This document shows positions 27,950 to 36,818 of a stretch of 64,000 nucleotides of DNA, in pieces (positions within the stretch are counted from its first letter, which is position 1; each line of letters begins with the position of its first letter). The stretch covers positions 1 to 64,000 of the forward strand of contig LJHR01000003.1 in assembly GCA_001296005.1 (NCBI GenBank). Reading direction: 5' to 3'. Under the pieces are notes generated by a model. It made no database searches. It had not been told where the DNA came from and saw nothing but the letters and a program-made list of their open reading frames with translations. This DNA comes from an alpha proteobacterium AAP38 (GTDB lineage: Bacteria > Pseudomonadota > Alphaproteobacteria > Azospirillales > Azospirillaceae). The translations under genes and the position numbers were made by a program.

Positions 27950-28923
27950 CCAATCTGGAACTGTCGTTCGACGATAACCGCCTGCTGCCGCTGCTGTTCG
28001 GGGAGCATGGTCAGTTCCTGACCCGGCTGGAAAAGCAGACGGGAACGCGGCTGGTATCGCGCGGCAATGTCCTGTCCATCGCCGGTGGTGACGAATCCGC
28101 GCAGGCCGCACGCGCCGCCATCCTGGCCCTGTGGGACCGGGTGAAGGCGGGCATGCCCGTGGGACCGGGGGAGGTGGATGCCGCCGCCCGTCTGGCCATC
28201 AGCGCGGACGTGCAGACCAGTGGCAATGCGCTCGCCCAACTGTCCGACCCGCGCGCCGGCCTTAAGACCAAGCGCCGTACCATCACCCCGCGCTCCGCCA
28301 CCCAGGCGCGCTATCTGGAGGCGCTGGCCGAGAGCGAACTGGTGTTTGGCCTTGGTCCTGCGGGCACGGGCAAGACCTATCTGGCCGTGGCGCAGGCGGT
28401 CAGCCTGCTGATGCAGGGTTCCATTGAGCGCATCATCCTGTCGCGTCCCGCCGTGGAGGCGGGGGAGCGGCTGGGTTTCCTGCCCGGCGACATGAAGGAG
28501 AAGGTGGACCCCTATCTCCGCCCGCTTTACGACGCGCTGCACGACATGCTGCCGGGCGATCAGGTGACCAAGCGGCTGGAGACGGGCGTTATCGAGGTTG
28601 CACCGCTGGCCTTCATGCGCGGTCGTACCTTGGCGCACGCGTTTGTCATCCTGGACGAGGCGCAGAACACCACGCCCATGCAGATGAAGATGTTCCTGAC
28701 CCGCCTGGGTGAGGGCAGCCGCATGGTGGTGACGGGCGATGTCACCCAGATCGACCTGCCCACCGGCCAGAAATCCGGCCTACGCGAGGCGTTAACCATC
28801 CTGCGCGGGGTGGAGGGCGTGTCCTTCGTGGAGTTTACCGACCAGGATGTCGTGCGTCACCCGCTGGTGGGTCGCATCGTCCGGGCCTATGACGCTGCCG
28901 ACCGGGCGCGGGAAGGGGCGTGA
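27946..28923 (+). CDS. phoH: PhoH-like ATPase (YbeZ)
   Basis: The 325-residue product begins at TTG 27946, overlapping the miaB stop (TTGA). A KH-like N-region precedes the PhoH ATPase domain with Walker [16 protein letters not shown] (about 137-151) and Walker [25 protein letters not shown], then [11 protein letters not shown]. YbeZ interacts with YbeY in rRNA processing, and the two genes lie next to each other, as in most proteobacteria. A TTG start with a four-base overlap implies expression by translational coupling. Confidence 0.95.
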   Translation: MTNLELSFDDNRLLPLLFGEHGQFLTRLEKQTGTRLVSRGNVLSIAGGDESAQAARAAILALWDRVKAGMPVGPGEVDAAARLAISADVQTSGNALAQLSDPRAGLKTKRRTITPRSATQARYLEALAESELVFGLGPAGTGKTYLAVAQAVSLLMQGSIERIILSRPAVEAGERLGFLPGDMKEKVDPYLRPLYDALHDMLPGDQVTKRLETGVIEVAPLAFMRGRTLAHAFVILDEAQNTTPMQMKMFLTRLGEGSRMVVTGDVTQIDLPTGQKSGLREALTILRGVEGVSFVEFTDQDVVRHPLVGRIVRAYDAADRAREGA

Positions 28924-28925
28924 GC

Positions 28926-29588
28926 ATGCCGGATCGTGTCGAGATCGCGCTGTCCATCGAGGACGAGCGCTGGGAAGCGTCGATTGCCGATGTGGAAATG
29001 CTGTGCGAGCGCTCGGCCCGCTCCGCCCTGGCGGCGGCGCATGCGCAGGACCCGGACTGGCTGCCCGAAGGCCCCGTCGAGATGTCGGTGATCCTGGCCG
29101 ATGACGATACGGTTCAGGAACTGAACAAGAATTATCGGGGCAAGGACAAGCCCACCAATGTCCTGTCCTTCGCCCTTTACGCCGATAGTGGCGATGAAGA
29201 GGGCGATGAAGAGGATTATGAGGGTGAAGAACAGGAAGAAGACGGGCCTGACGACGGCGATGTGGAATTCCTGTCGCCAGAAGCCCCGGTTCCTGTAATA
29301 TTGGGCGATGTGATTCTGGCGTTTGAAACGGTGGAACGCGAGGCGCGTGAGCAGCGCAAAGCCTTTGCCGACCATCTGGCCCACCTTGTGACCCACGGCG
29401 TTCTGCATCTCCTGGGTTACGACCATATTGAGGATTCCGAGGCCGAACAGATGGAACGGCTGGAAACCCAGATCCTGTCGGGGCTTGGTATCGCCGACCC
29501 CTATGCCGGGCTGCCGGAAGGACACCGCGCGCCTGATGATCCGGGAGATAACTCTCCCGGACCCGTCCCCATAACCCCAGAAAGATGA
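28926..29588 (+). CDS. ybeY: YbeY endoribonuclease with acidic insertion
   Basis: YbeY is a zinc-dependent RNase for 16S rRNA 3'-end maturation. The 220-residue product shows NKNYRGKDKPTNVLSF and the metal motif HLVTHGVLHLLGYDH (about 152-166) with three His. Between SFALYAD and LGDVILAFETV lies an extra segment of about 30 residues (about 87-117) that is almost all Glu/Asp/Gly; most homologues have a short loop there. A Pro-rich tail ends the protein. ATG 28926 with AAGGGG seven bases upstream is preferred over GTG 28920, which overlaps the phoH stop. Confidence 0.95.
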   Translation: MPDRVEIALSIEDERWEASIADVEMLCERSARSALAAAHAQDPDWLPEGPVEMSVILADDDTVQELNKNYRGKDKPTNVLSFALYADSGDEEGDEEDYEGEEQEEDGPDDGDVEFLSPEAPVPVILGDVILAFETVEREAREQRKAFADHLAHLVTHGVLHLLGYDHIEDSEAEQMERLETQILSGLGIADPYAGLPEGHRAPDDPGDNSPGPVPITPER

Positions 29589-30520
29589 TGGCCGACCTCA
29601 GCGACAGTCGATCGCCCCGCGAAGACGGGGCGGAAGAAAATGGAACCCTCGCCCAGCACCTGCGTGGCTGGCTGCGATCAATCCTCGGGGTGCGCGGTGG
29701 TGACACGCTGCGCGACACGATTGAGGAACTGATCGAGGAGACGGGCCCCAGGGAGCCCTCCATGGCGGAGGGAGAGCGGGCCTTGCTCGCCAATATCCTG
29801 AAACTGCGCCATCGCACCGTGGCCGATGCCATGGTGCCGCGTGCCGATATTGTCGGCGTGCCCATGGACATTACCCTGCCCGACCTGATCAAGCGTTTCT
29901 CCGAAGAGGCGCACAGCCGCATGCCCGTGTACCGGGAAGAGCTGGATGACGTGGTCGGCATGGTCCATATCAAGGACGTTCTGGCCTGTGTCGCCGGTGC
30001 CCGCAGCTTTGACATGCAGGCCATCACCCGCGAGGTGATGATCGTCGCCCCCTCCATGCCCGTTCTCGACCTGCTGCTTAAGATGCGGCAGAAACGCCAG
30101 CATCTGGCGCTGGTGGTCGATGAATTCGGCGGCATCGACGGTTTGGTGTCCATCGAGGATCTGGTGGAAGAGATCGTGGGCGAGATCGAGGACGAGCATG
30201 ACGATGCCGAGGAAAGCGCCCTGACCCCGCGCGCCGATGGCACCGTCGATGTCGATGCCCGTATCCCGGTGGAAGAGTTCGAGGCGCAGCTAGGCCGCTA
30301 TTTCGACGCAGATGAACTGGAGGATGTCGACACGCTGGGCGGGCTGGTCTTTGCCATGGCGGGTCGCGTGCCCTCGCCTGGTGAAGTGCTGAAGCATCCG
30401 GGTGGGCTGGCGTTCGAAATCCTGGATGCCGATCCGCGCCGCATCAAGATGCTGCGCGTCCACAATCTCGTCACGAACAAGGACGATGATGCGGGCGAGC
30501 CTCAGCGGGCGGTTGGGTGA
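29585..30520 (+). CDS. corC: CBS-domain protein CorC/HlyC family
   Basis: The 311-residue cytosolic member of the CNNM/CorC group has two CBS domains (MVPRADIVGVPMDITLPDLIKRF...HSRMPVYREELDDVVGMVHIKDVL and MIVAPSMPVLDLLLKM...ALVVDEFGGIDGLVSIEDLVEEIVGEIEDEHD, in parts). A C-terminal CorC/HlyC domain carries the D..LEDVDTLGGLVFAMAGRVPSPGE pattern. The N-terminal membrane domain of the long paralogues is missing, as is usual next to ybeY and lnt. It is linked to Mg2+/Co2+ homeostasis. The start overlaps the ybeY stop by four bases. Confidence 0.94.
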   Translation: MMADLSDSRSPREDGAEENGTLAQHLRGWLRSILGVRGGDTLRDTIEELIEETGPREPSMAEGERALLANILKLRHRTVADAMVPRADIVGVPMDITLPDLIKRFSEEAHSRMPVYREELDDVVGMVHIKDVLACVAGARSFDMQAITREVMIVAPSMPVLDLLLKMRQKRQHLALVVDEFGGIDGLVSIEDLVEEIVGEIEDEHDDAEESALTPRADGTVDVDARIPVEEFEAQLGRYFDADELEDVDTLGGLVFAMAGRVPSPGEVLKHPGGLAFEILDADPRRIKMLRVHNLVTNKDDDAGEPQRAVG

Positions 30521-30574
30521 CGCCTGCCCTGATCCGCAGGTCTGCGCGTCTCAACCCCCTGTCCGGATAGCCTG

Positions 30575-32176
30575 ATGACCCAACCAGCCGTTTCGCCCCG
30601 TCTCGCCATACTGGCCGGTCGGGTCGCCGATATGCGGGGGTGGCGGCGGTTGGGGGTGTCCGCGCTGGCCGGTGCGGTGGCGACCTTGGCGCTGCCGCCG
30701 GCCCATGTCCTGCCCCTGTTGTGGCTGGCCTTTCCGCTGCTCATCTGGCTGTTGCGCGGATCGGATCGGGGCCGGACTGATTTTGCCATTGGCTTTGCCT
30801 TTGGCGTCGGCCATCACGTACTGGGCCTATACTGGATCAGTGCGGCCTTGTTCACCGATATTGGCCGCTTCTGGTTCATGCTCCCCTTTGCCCTGCTGGG
30901 GTTGCCGGCGCTGCTGGGCCTGTTCCTGGGTGCCGGCACGGCTGCCTTTGGCTGGGCGCGGCGGCGGTTCGGCCTGACGGGGTGGGCGGAAGCGGTTGCC
31001 TTGGCCCTGGCTTGGGTTGCCGTGGAATATGCGCGCGGGCATCTGTTCACGGGCTTTCCCTGGAACCTGCTGGGATATGGCTGGGTGCAGGTCCTGCCGG
31101 TGCTTCAGTTTGCATCCGTGGCCGGCATCTATGGCCTGTCGCTGCTGACGGTCCTGATAGCGGCACTGCCGGCGACGTTGGCGGGGCCAAGGCCTTCCTG
31201 GCGACCGGCACTGACCGGTGTGGCCGTTCTGGCGCTGGTGGCTGGCTGGGGGGGCTGGCGCATGGCGGGGCAGGGGTTGGGCGATGTGCCCGGCGTCATG
31301 CTACGTGTGGTGCAGCCCAATATTCCGCAGGAACTGAAATGGAAGGAAGAGGCGAAGATCAACAATCTGCGCCATCTGATTTCCATGTCCGGTGCGGAGG
31401 GGTGGGACCGCATCACCCATGTCATCTGGCCGGAAACAGCGGTGCCCTATTTCCTGTCTTCTGACAGTTCAAATGCCGATCAGCAGCCGCTGACCCGGCT
31501 TTTGACACAGATTGCACCGCCGGGCGGTGCCTTGATTACCGGCGGTAACCGACTGGCTACGGATTCTGCCGGCAACTATGTCTATTTCAACAGCCTTTTC
31601 GCCCTGACCCAGGGTGGACAGGTTGCAGCCAGTTTCGACAAGTTTCACTTGGTTCCGTTCGGCGAATATTTGCCGCTGCGTGCCCTGCTGCCCAAAGGCA
31701 TGAAGGCCGTGGCGGCGGGAGCGGATTTTTCCGCCGGTCCCGGTCCGCAGGCCCTGTCACTGCCCGGCGCACCCGCGGCCAGTCCGCTCATCTGTTACGA
31801 GGTGATCTTCCCAGGTGCGGTGATGCCGCGCGTGGGAGAACGCCCGCACTGGCTGCTGAACCTGACCAATGATGCCTGGTATGGACAGACCGCAGGACCC
31901 CACCAGCATTTTGCCATTACTGTCGTGCGTGCGGTGGAGGAGGGGGTGCCCCTGGTACGCGCCGCCAATACCGGCATCTCGGGTGTTATCGACGCATACG
32001 GGCGGGTCAGGGGCAGCATACCGCTCGGCGATAGCGGAAATCTGGATATTTCACTACCGCAGCGCGCCGTTTTCGTGCCATTGTATGCAGACTTTGGCGA
32101 TCTAGTCCCCGCCCTGATCTGGTTCGGTCTGTTACTGGCCGTCGTCGTGAAGGCGCGCCGCCGGATAACGGCCTGA
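30575..32176 (+). CDS. lnt: apolipoprotein N-acyltransferase
   Basis: Lnt (533 residues) adds the third acyl chain to lipoproteins in the inner membrane. The N-terminal half holds about six hydrophobic helices. The nitrilase-fold domain faces the periplasm with Glu287 (IWPETAVPY), Lys356 (DKFHLVPFGEYLP) and Cys407 (LICYEVIFP) as the triad. One more helix lies at the C-terminus (LIWFGLLLAVVV). Lipoproteins such as the one at 215-637 are its substrates. It follows corC by 54 bases in the conserved ybeY-corC-lnt order. Confidence 0.97.
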   Translation: MTQPAVSPRLAILAGRVADMRGWRRLGVSALAGAVATLALPPAHVLPLLWLAFPLLIWLLRGSDRGRTDFAIGFAFGVGHHVLGLYWISAALFTDIGRFWFMLPFALLGLPALLGLFLGAGTAAFGWARRRFGLTGWAEAVALALAWVAVEYARGHLFTGFPWNLLGYGWVQVLPVLQFASVAGIYGLSLLTVLIAALPATLAGPRPSWRPALTGVAVLALVAGWGGWRMAGQGLGDVPGVMLRVVQPNIPQELKWKEEAKINNLRHLISMSGAEGWDRITHVIWPETAVPYFLSSDSSNADQQPLTRLLTQIAPPGGALITGGNRLATDSAGNYVYFNSLFALTQGGQVAASFDKFHLVPFGEYLPLRALLPKGMKAVAAGADFSAGPGPQALSLPGAPAASPLICYEVIFPGAVMPRVGERPHWLLNLTNDAWYGQTAGPHQHFAITVVRAVEEGVPLVRAANTGISGVIDAYGRVRGSIPLGDSGNLDISLPQRAVFVPLYADFGDLVPALIWFGLLLAVVVKARRRITA

Positions 32177-32332
32177 TGCCGGATTCACAGTGAGTTTTGG
32201 GGCAATGCGTGCGTATGTCCTTCTGGATACAGACATGGATGTGCAGCATACCAAAGAATAGAGGTTAATCGCTTGACGACATGCAAACGTATGTCGCAGG
32301 ATCGGGATAACGCCATTCTGGAGGTTGTCCGC
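32177..32332 (+). promoter_or_regulatory. leader of the XRE regulator with repeated ATGTC/GACAT half-sites
   Basis: Two inverted pairs of the same half-site occur: ATGTC...GACAT at about 32217-32237, and CGACAT...ATGTCG at about 32278-32297. The region may be an operator for the adjacent XRE regulator. TTGACG at 32273 could serve as a -35 element. Weak evidence. Confidence 0.3.
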
Positions 32333-32782
32333 ATGCAAACCGAAACCCGTGGCCGTCGTGGTGGCGGTCGACCCAAGCTCGGCAAGCCGAATCCCATTGA
32401 TGTTCATGTCGGCACGCGTGTGCGTCTGCGTCGTACCCTGCTGGGCATGAGCCAGGAAAAGCTGGGTGAGGCCATTGGCCTGACGTTCCAGCAGGTCCAG
32501 AAGTATGAGCGCGGTGCCAACCGCATCGGCGCTTCCCGCCTGTTCGACCTCAGCCGTGTTCTGGATGTGCCGGTGTCGTTCTTCTTTGACGACATGCCGA
32601 ATCCCGATGGTTCGCCCAATCCGGCCCCGACGCCGATGCCGGAGGCGGGCGAACCCGATCCGATGGCCAAGCGTGAGACGCTGGAACTGGTGCGCGCCTA
32701 TTACCGGATTACCGATCCGGCCGTGCGCAAGCGCATCTTCGAGTTGACGAAGGCTGTCGCCGGACCTGCCGACGCCGGTTGA
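32333..32782 (+). CDS. XRE/SinR-like DNA-binding regulator
   Basis: The 149-residue product has a helix-turn-helix of the Cro/CI type (VGTRVRLRRTLLGMSQEKLGEAIGLTFQQVQKYERGANRIGASRLFDLSRVLDVPVSFFF in parts), very conserved in alphaproteobacteria. A Pro-rich linker (NPDGSPNPAPTPMPEAGEP) and a short helical tail follow. ATG 32333 is chosen because GGAGG lies nine bases upstream; TTG 32273 and ATG 32291 are in-frame alternatives. Related proteins next to metK in alphaproteobacteria act as stress or cell-cycle regulators. Its position between lnt and metK is conserved. Confidence 0.88.
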   Translation: MQTETRGRRGGGRPKLGKPNPIDVHVGTRVRLRRTLLGMSQEKLGEAIGLTFQQVQKYERGANRIGASRLFDLSRVLDVPVSFFFDDMPNPDGSPNPAPTPMPEAGEPDPMAKRETLELVRAYYRITDPAVRKRIFELTKAVAGPADAG

Positions 32783-32859
32783 TCGGATGCAACGGGCGGC
32801 GATGCTGTTCGGTTAGACCTTCGCCTGCACCCTTGACCCTTCTGTAAAAGATTGCGACA

Positions 32860-32899
32860 AACACGCGGCCCCATTTGCTCTGGGGCGGCGTGTTTTTTT
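32860..32899 (+). terminator. hairpin and T run directly ahead of metK
   Basis: Arms AACACGCGGCCCCA (32860-32873) and TGGGGCGGCGTGTT (32881-32894), with one G-G mismatch, are followed by seven T (32893-32899). It is either the terminator of the XRE gene or an attenuator in the metK leader. A TTGACC box at 32833-32838 could start transcription just upstream. Confidence 0.7.
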
Positions 32900-32932
32900 A
32901 TGCCCGGAAACAGATCAGCTGAGGCGACCCAA

Positions 32933-34102
32933 GTGGCCAAGTCGAACTACGTCTTTACGTCCGAATCCGTGTCCGAAGGTCATCCGGACAAGGTCTGTGA
33001 CCGTATCTCCGACGCTGTCGTCGATCTCTACTTGGCGGAAGACCCCGTCGCCCGCGTGGCGTGCGAGACATTGGCCACGACCAACCGTATCGTGATCGCG
33101 GGTGAGGTGCGTGGCCCCGGCAGCCTGCTGAAGAAGGTCGAGGAAGTGGCCCGTGAGGCTGTCCGCGACATCGGCTATGAGCAGAAGGGTTTCCACTGGG
33201 CCACGGCCGAGGTTGCCGTGCATCTGCATGCGCAGTCTGCCGACATTGCCGTTGGCGTTGATGCCGCTGGCAACAAGGATGAGGGCGCGGGCGACCAGGG
33301 CATCATGTTCGGTTACGCCTGCACTGAAACGCCGGCCCTGATGCCTGCCCCGATCTATTACAGCCATCAGCTGTTGAAGAATCTGGCCAAGGTGCGTCAC
33401 TCGGGTGAGACCCCCTGGCTGGGCCCCGATGCCAAGAGCCAGTTCTCGCTCCAGTACCGCGATGGCAAGCCGGTGGGCGCTACCTCCGTGGTGCTGTCCA
33501 CTCAGCATTCCGAGACGGTGAGCCAGGAAGAAATCCGCGAGACGGCGCGCAAGCACGTCCTGGATATCCTGCCGGAAGGCTGGATGTGCCCGGAAGAGGC
33601 GTTCTACGTGAACCCGACGGGCCGGTTCGTGATTGGCGGTCCCGACGGTGACGCCGGTCTGACTGGTCGCAAGATCATCGTGGATACCTATGGCGGTGCC
33701 GCACCGCATGGCGGCGGCGCCTTCTCCGGCAAGGACCCGACCAAGGTTGACCGTTCTGCCGCCTATGCCGCGCGCTATCTGGCCAAGAACGTTGTTGCTG
33801 CCGGTCTGGCCGACAAGTGCACGATCCAGCTCAGCTACGCTATCGGCGTTTCACACCCGCTGTCGGTCTATATTGACACCGCCGGCACTGGTCGTGTGGA
33901 TGAGGACAAGCTGTCCGACGTGCTGCGCCAGTTGATGAACCTGTCCCCGCGTGGCATCCGTGAGCATCTGAAGCTGAACCGTGCCATTTACGCCCGCACG
34001 GCCGCCTATGGCCATTTCGGTCGTGAGCCGGATGCCGATGGCGGCTTCAGCTGGGAGAAGACCGATCTGGTTGCCGATCTAAAGTCGGCGTTTGGCGCCT
34101 GA
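32933..34102 (+). CDS. metK: S-adenosylmethionine synthetase
   Basis: MetK (389 residues) makes SAM from methionine and ATP. It contains [23 protein letters not shown], the [12 protein letters not shown] motif and [26 protein letters not shown] 32933 gives the standard [13 protein letters not shown] start with GAGG nine bases upstream; ATG 32900 would add eleven residues starting right after the T run. SAM feeds the several methyltransferases in the window (TrmB, the RlmM-like enzyme, the 40079 enzyme). Confidence 0.97.
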   Translation: MAKSNYVFTSESVSEGHPDKVCDRISDAVVDLYLAEDPVARVACETLATTNRIVIAGEVRGPGSLLKKVEEVAREAVRDIGYEQKGFHWATAEVAVHLHAQSADIAVGVDAAGNKDEGAGDQGIMFGYACTETPALMPAPIYYSHQLLKNLAKVRHSGETPWLGPDAKSQFSLQYRDGKPVGATSVVLSTQHSETVSQEEIRETARKHVLDILPEGWMCPEEAFYVNPTGRFVIGGPDGDAGLTGRKIIVDTYGGAAPHGGGAFSGKDPTKVDRSAAYAARYLAKNVVAAGLADKCTIQLSYAIGVSHPLSVYIDTAGTGRVDEDKLSDVLRQLMNLSPRGIREHLKLNRAIYARTAAYGHFGREPDADGGFSWEKTDLVADLKSAFGA

Positions 34103-34108
34103 TCCTTT

Positions 34109-34175
34109 CGGGCGGCTTTTGTCCGCCCGGCACCATATTGGCAGCGGCCCGCCTACCCGGCGGGCCGTTTGCTAT
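34109..34175 (+). terminator. paired hairpins between metK and trmB
   Basis: CGGGCGG / CCGCCCG (about 34109-34133) and GGCCCGCC / GGCGGGCC (34147-34167) form two stable hairpins. The second is followed by a short T-rich stretch. They probably limit read-through from metK. Confidence 0.5.
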
Positions 34176-34209
34176 TCCGACCATTTGTTTGAACGATCCG
34201 AGTCGCATC

Positions 34210-34920
34210 ATGTCCGAGGACAGCATCCCCCACCGCAAGGTTCTCTATGGCCGCCGTCTGGGCCGTCCCCTGCGCAAGCAGCGGTTGGAGGTAATGGAGA
34301 CGCTGCTGCCCAAGATGAAGCTGACGGCGCCGATGGAGGGGGAGCGTCTGGACCCCGCCAGTCTGTTCGACACACCCAAGCGCGACCTGTGGTTCGAGGT
34401 TGGCTTCGGCGGCGGGGAGCATCTGGCCTGGCAGTCTGAACGTAATCCCGATATCGGCTTCATCGGCTGTGAGCCCTTCATCAATGGCGTCTCGTCCCTG
34501 CTGAAGCATGTGGCGGAAGCCGGCCAGACCAATATCCGGGTCGTTCCCGACGATGCGCGCCCCATCCTGGATGCGCTGCCTGACGCGTCGGTGGGCCGTG
34601 CCTTTGTGCTGTTCCCCGACCCCTGGCCCAAGGCGCGCCATGCTTTCCGCCGCTTCATCGGACCGGTCAATCTGCCGCGCTTGGCCCGCGTCCTGAAGGA
34701 TGGGGCGGAGCTGCGTATCGCGTCGGATGATCCGCAGTTACAGCGCTGGATGCTGGAACATACATGGCGCTATCCGGACTTCGAATGGACGGCCAGAACC
34801 GTCGAAGACTGGCGTGTCCGCCCCGAAGACTGGCCCCAGACAAGGTACGAGCAGAAAGCTCTGGATGCAGGCCGCGTTCCGATGTTTTTGAGATTCATTC
34901 GTAAGAAGAGGGCAACCTGA
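34210..34920 (+). CDS. trmB: tRNA (guanine-N7-)-methyltransferase
   Basis: The 236-residue TrmB makes m7G46 in tRNAs. The SAM site reads LWFEVGFGGGEHLAWQ, followed by GCEPFINGVSSLL, the catalytic VLFPDPWPKARH and the C-terminal WTARTVEDWRVRPEDWPQTRYEQKAL pattern. ATG 34210 starts MSEDSIPHRKVLYGRRLGR, the family N-terminus. It follows metK on the same strand, as often in alphaproteobacteria. Confidence 0.96.
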   Translation: MSEDSIPHRKVLYGRRLGRPLRKQRLEVMETLLPKMKLTAPMEGERLDPASLFDTPKRDLWFEVGFGGGEHLAWQSERNPDIGFIGCEPFINGVSSLLKHVAEAGQTNIRVVPDDARPILDALPDASVGRAFVLFPDPWPKARHAFRRFIGPVNLPRLARVLKDGAELRIASDDPQLQRWMLEHTWRYPDFEWTARTVEDWRVRPEDWPQTRYEQKALDAGRVPMFLRFIRKKRAT

Positions 34921-35071
34921 CCTTTATCGCTGAGTGGATACCTGCGGTTTTAGCACTACCTAACCCTTTGGACCCGTTAAAATCGCACGGCTTCACGTCA
35001 TCATTCCGACCCTATGATTTTTGTTCCGGGTGAAACGGCCCGGCGCCGTTCAGACGGTAGGGGAGGGATGA

Positions 35072-36760
35072 ATGAAGCAGCTCCGCGATCTGCGCATCGG
35101 CATGAAGGTCAACATCGCCATGGGCATGTTGGCGTTGGTGGCGATCATCATGGCTGTGATGGGTCTGTCCGCCATGTCGGTCTATCAGGGTGAGGTAGAG
35201 CGGATGGGACGCGACACCCAACGTGCCGTCCTGTCCGAACAGATCAATGGCCTGATCAACGGCGTCGTGATGGACAGCCGCGGCATCTACATGGCCCGTG
35301 ACGCCGCCGAGGTGGAGAAATTCGCCAAGCCGATGACGGCCAGCTTGGACCTGCTGGACAAGCGGTTGGGCGAGTATCAGGCGCTGGCCCAGGGTGCCCA
35401 GAAGGCGGCCATGGATGAGGCGGTGACCAAGGGCCGTGAATTCGTGACCTTCCGCCGTGAACTGATTCGTCTGGGGCAGGCCGAAGGTGCCGCATCCGCC
35501 CGCACTTATGGTGACAATGATGCCAACCGCGCCAACCGCCAGGCCTTCAACAAGGCCATGGTGGCGCTGTCTGAACAGCAGGTGTCCCGTGTCAAGACCG
35601 TCATCGGTGAGTTGGACAGCTTCGCCGACCGCGAACGGATGACCATGCTGACTATCGCGACCGTCGGCATCCTCGGGTCCGTCGCCTTTGCGATGTGGCT
35701 TGTGTCGCGTCAGGTCACAGGTCCGCTGGTTTCCGTGACGGGCACCGTGCGGCAGATGGCCAATGGCGACCTGTCGGCCCATGTGCCGGAAACCGGTCGC
35801 GGGGATGAGATCGGGCAGATCGCCGATGCGTTGGACGTGTTCAAGCGTGGTCTGGCAGAAGCCAAGCGCCTGGAAGCTGCCCAGAGGGCCGAACAGGCCG
35901 CGAAGGAGGAACGCCAGCGCCGGCTAGAGAAGCTGACCAATGATTTCGCGTCCAAGCTGGGCGAGGTGTCTACGGCATTGGCCCGGTCCGCCCAGGATAT
36001 GCGCGACAGCGCCGAGGGTCTGACCGGTGCCGCCAAGGCTGCCGCGACCCAGGCCGCCGAAGTGGCCAGTGCGTCGGATGAAAGTGCCGCCGGCGTGCAG
36101 AGCGTGGCCGCCGCAACGGAGCAGATCAATGCCTCCATCGCGGAGATCGCGCGTCAGGTCGTGGAGGCCAATAATGTCGCCCGGGCCGCCGTGGAGGATG
36201 CGGGCGAGACGAGCCGGACCATGGATGGCCTGCAGGGTGCCGCTGGCCGTATTTCCGAAGTGGTGGGGCTGATCCAGGGTATCGCGGCGCAAACCAACCT
36301 CCTGGCGCTCAACGCCACCATTGAGGCAGCGCGTGCAGGGGAGGCCGGTAAGGGCTTTGCCGTCGTCGCGTCGGAGGTGAAGGCCCTGGCCATGCAGACG
36401 GGCAAGGCGACGGAGGACATCACCTCGCAGGTGTCGAGTATCCAGCGGGAGACGGGAGCCGCCGTGATCGCCATCGCCCGCATCGCCAACACCATCGACA
36501 AGATCGGGGAGATCACGACGGCGCTGGCCGCCGCCATCGAGGAACAGCAGGCCAGCACCAATGAGATCGCCCGCACCGTGCAGGATGTCGCCAACGGCAC
36601 CCAGGCCGTCTGCGACGCGGTGCAAGGCGTCAGTCAGGCGGCGGCCAACACCGGTGGTGCGGCAGCCACCGTGCATGGCACGGCATCTGACGTGACTCGT
36701 CAGTCAGTGGTGCTGAACACCGAGGTCGACCGCTTCGTGAAGACCATCATCGCCGCCTGA
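35072..36760 (+). CDS. methyl-accepting chemotaxis protein with four-helix-bundle sensor
   Basis: The 562-residue chemoreceptor has TM1 (about 12-33), a periplasmic helical domain of about 155 residues (35-189) with a 4HB-MCP-like pattern, TM2 (190-211), HAMP (212-265) and a signalling coiled coil with the conserved tip [20 protein letters not shown] (about 410-429). GGGAGGG upstream of ATG 35072 supports the start. It is unlike the chemoreceptor at 2790 in its sensor domain, so the two probably see different stimuli. It is convergent with ggt, 24 bases apart. Confidence 0.95.
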   Translation: MKQLRDLRIGMKVNIAMGMLALVAIIMAVMGLSAMSVYQGEVERMGRDTQRAVLSEQINGLINGVVMDSRGIYMARDAAEVEKFAKPMTASLDLLDKRLGEYQALAQGAQKAAMDEAVTKGREFVTFRRELIRLGQAEGAASARTYGDNDANRANRQAFNKAMVALSEQQVSRVKTVIGELDSFADRERMTMLTIATVGILGSVAFAMWLVSRQVTGPLVSVTGTVRQMANGDLSAHVPETGRGDEIGQIADALDVFKRGLAEAKRLEAAQRAEQAAKEERQRRLEKLTNDFASKLGEVSTALARSAQDMRDSAEGLTGAAKAAATQAAEVASASDESAAGVQSVAAATEQINASIAEIARQVVEANNVARAAVEDAGETSRTMDGLQGAAGRISEVVGLIQGIAAQTNLLALNATIEAARAGEAGKGFAVVASEVKALAMQTGKATEDITSQVSSIQRETGAAVIAIARIANTIDKIGEITTALAAAIEEQQASTNEIARTVQDVANGTQAVCDAVQGVSQAAANTGGAAATVHGTASDVTRQSVVLNTEVDRFVKTIIAA

Positions 36761-36768
36761 TAATGTTC

Positions 36769-36818
36769 ATGCCAAGGGGCATGCTCAATCCCCCGCCGCG
36801 ATACCGTCGCGGCGGGGG
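36769..36818. terminator. hairpins at the mcp/ggt convergent end
   Basis: CATGCC / GGCATG (36769-36784) lies between the two stop codons. A second perfect 12-bp hairpin, CCCCCGCCGCGA / TCGCGGCGGGGG with a 5-base loop (36790-36818), lies inside the last codons of ggt. Neither is followed by a T run. Confidence 0.4.

Noticed and set aside
32860-32932. Possible known SAM riboswitch (SAM-II or SAM/SAH type) before metK
   Set aside because: I could not place the conserved core or pseudoknot of any known SAM riboswitch; only a terminator-like hairpin is evident.
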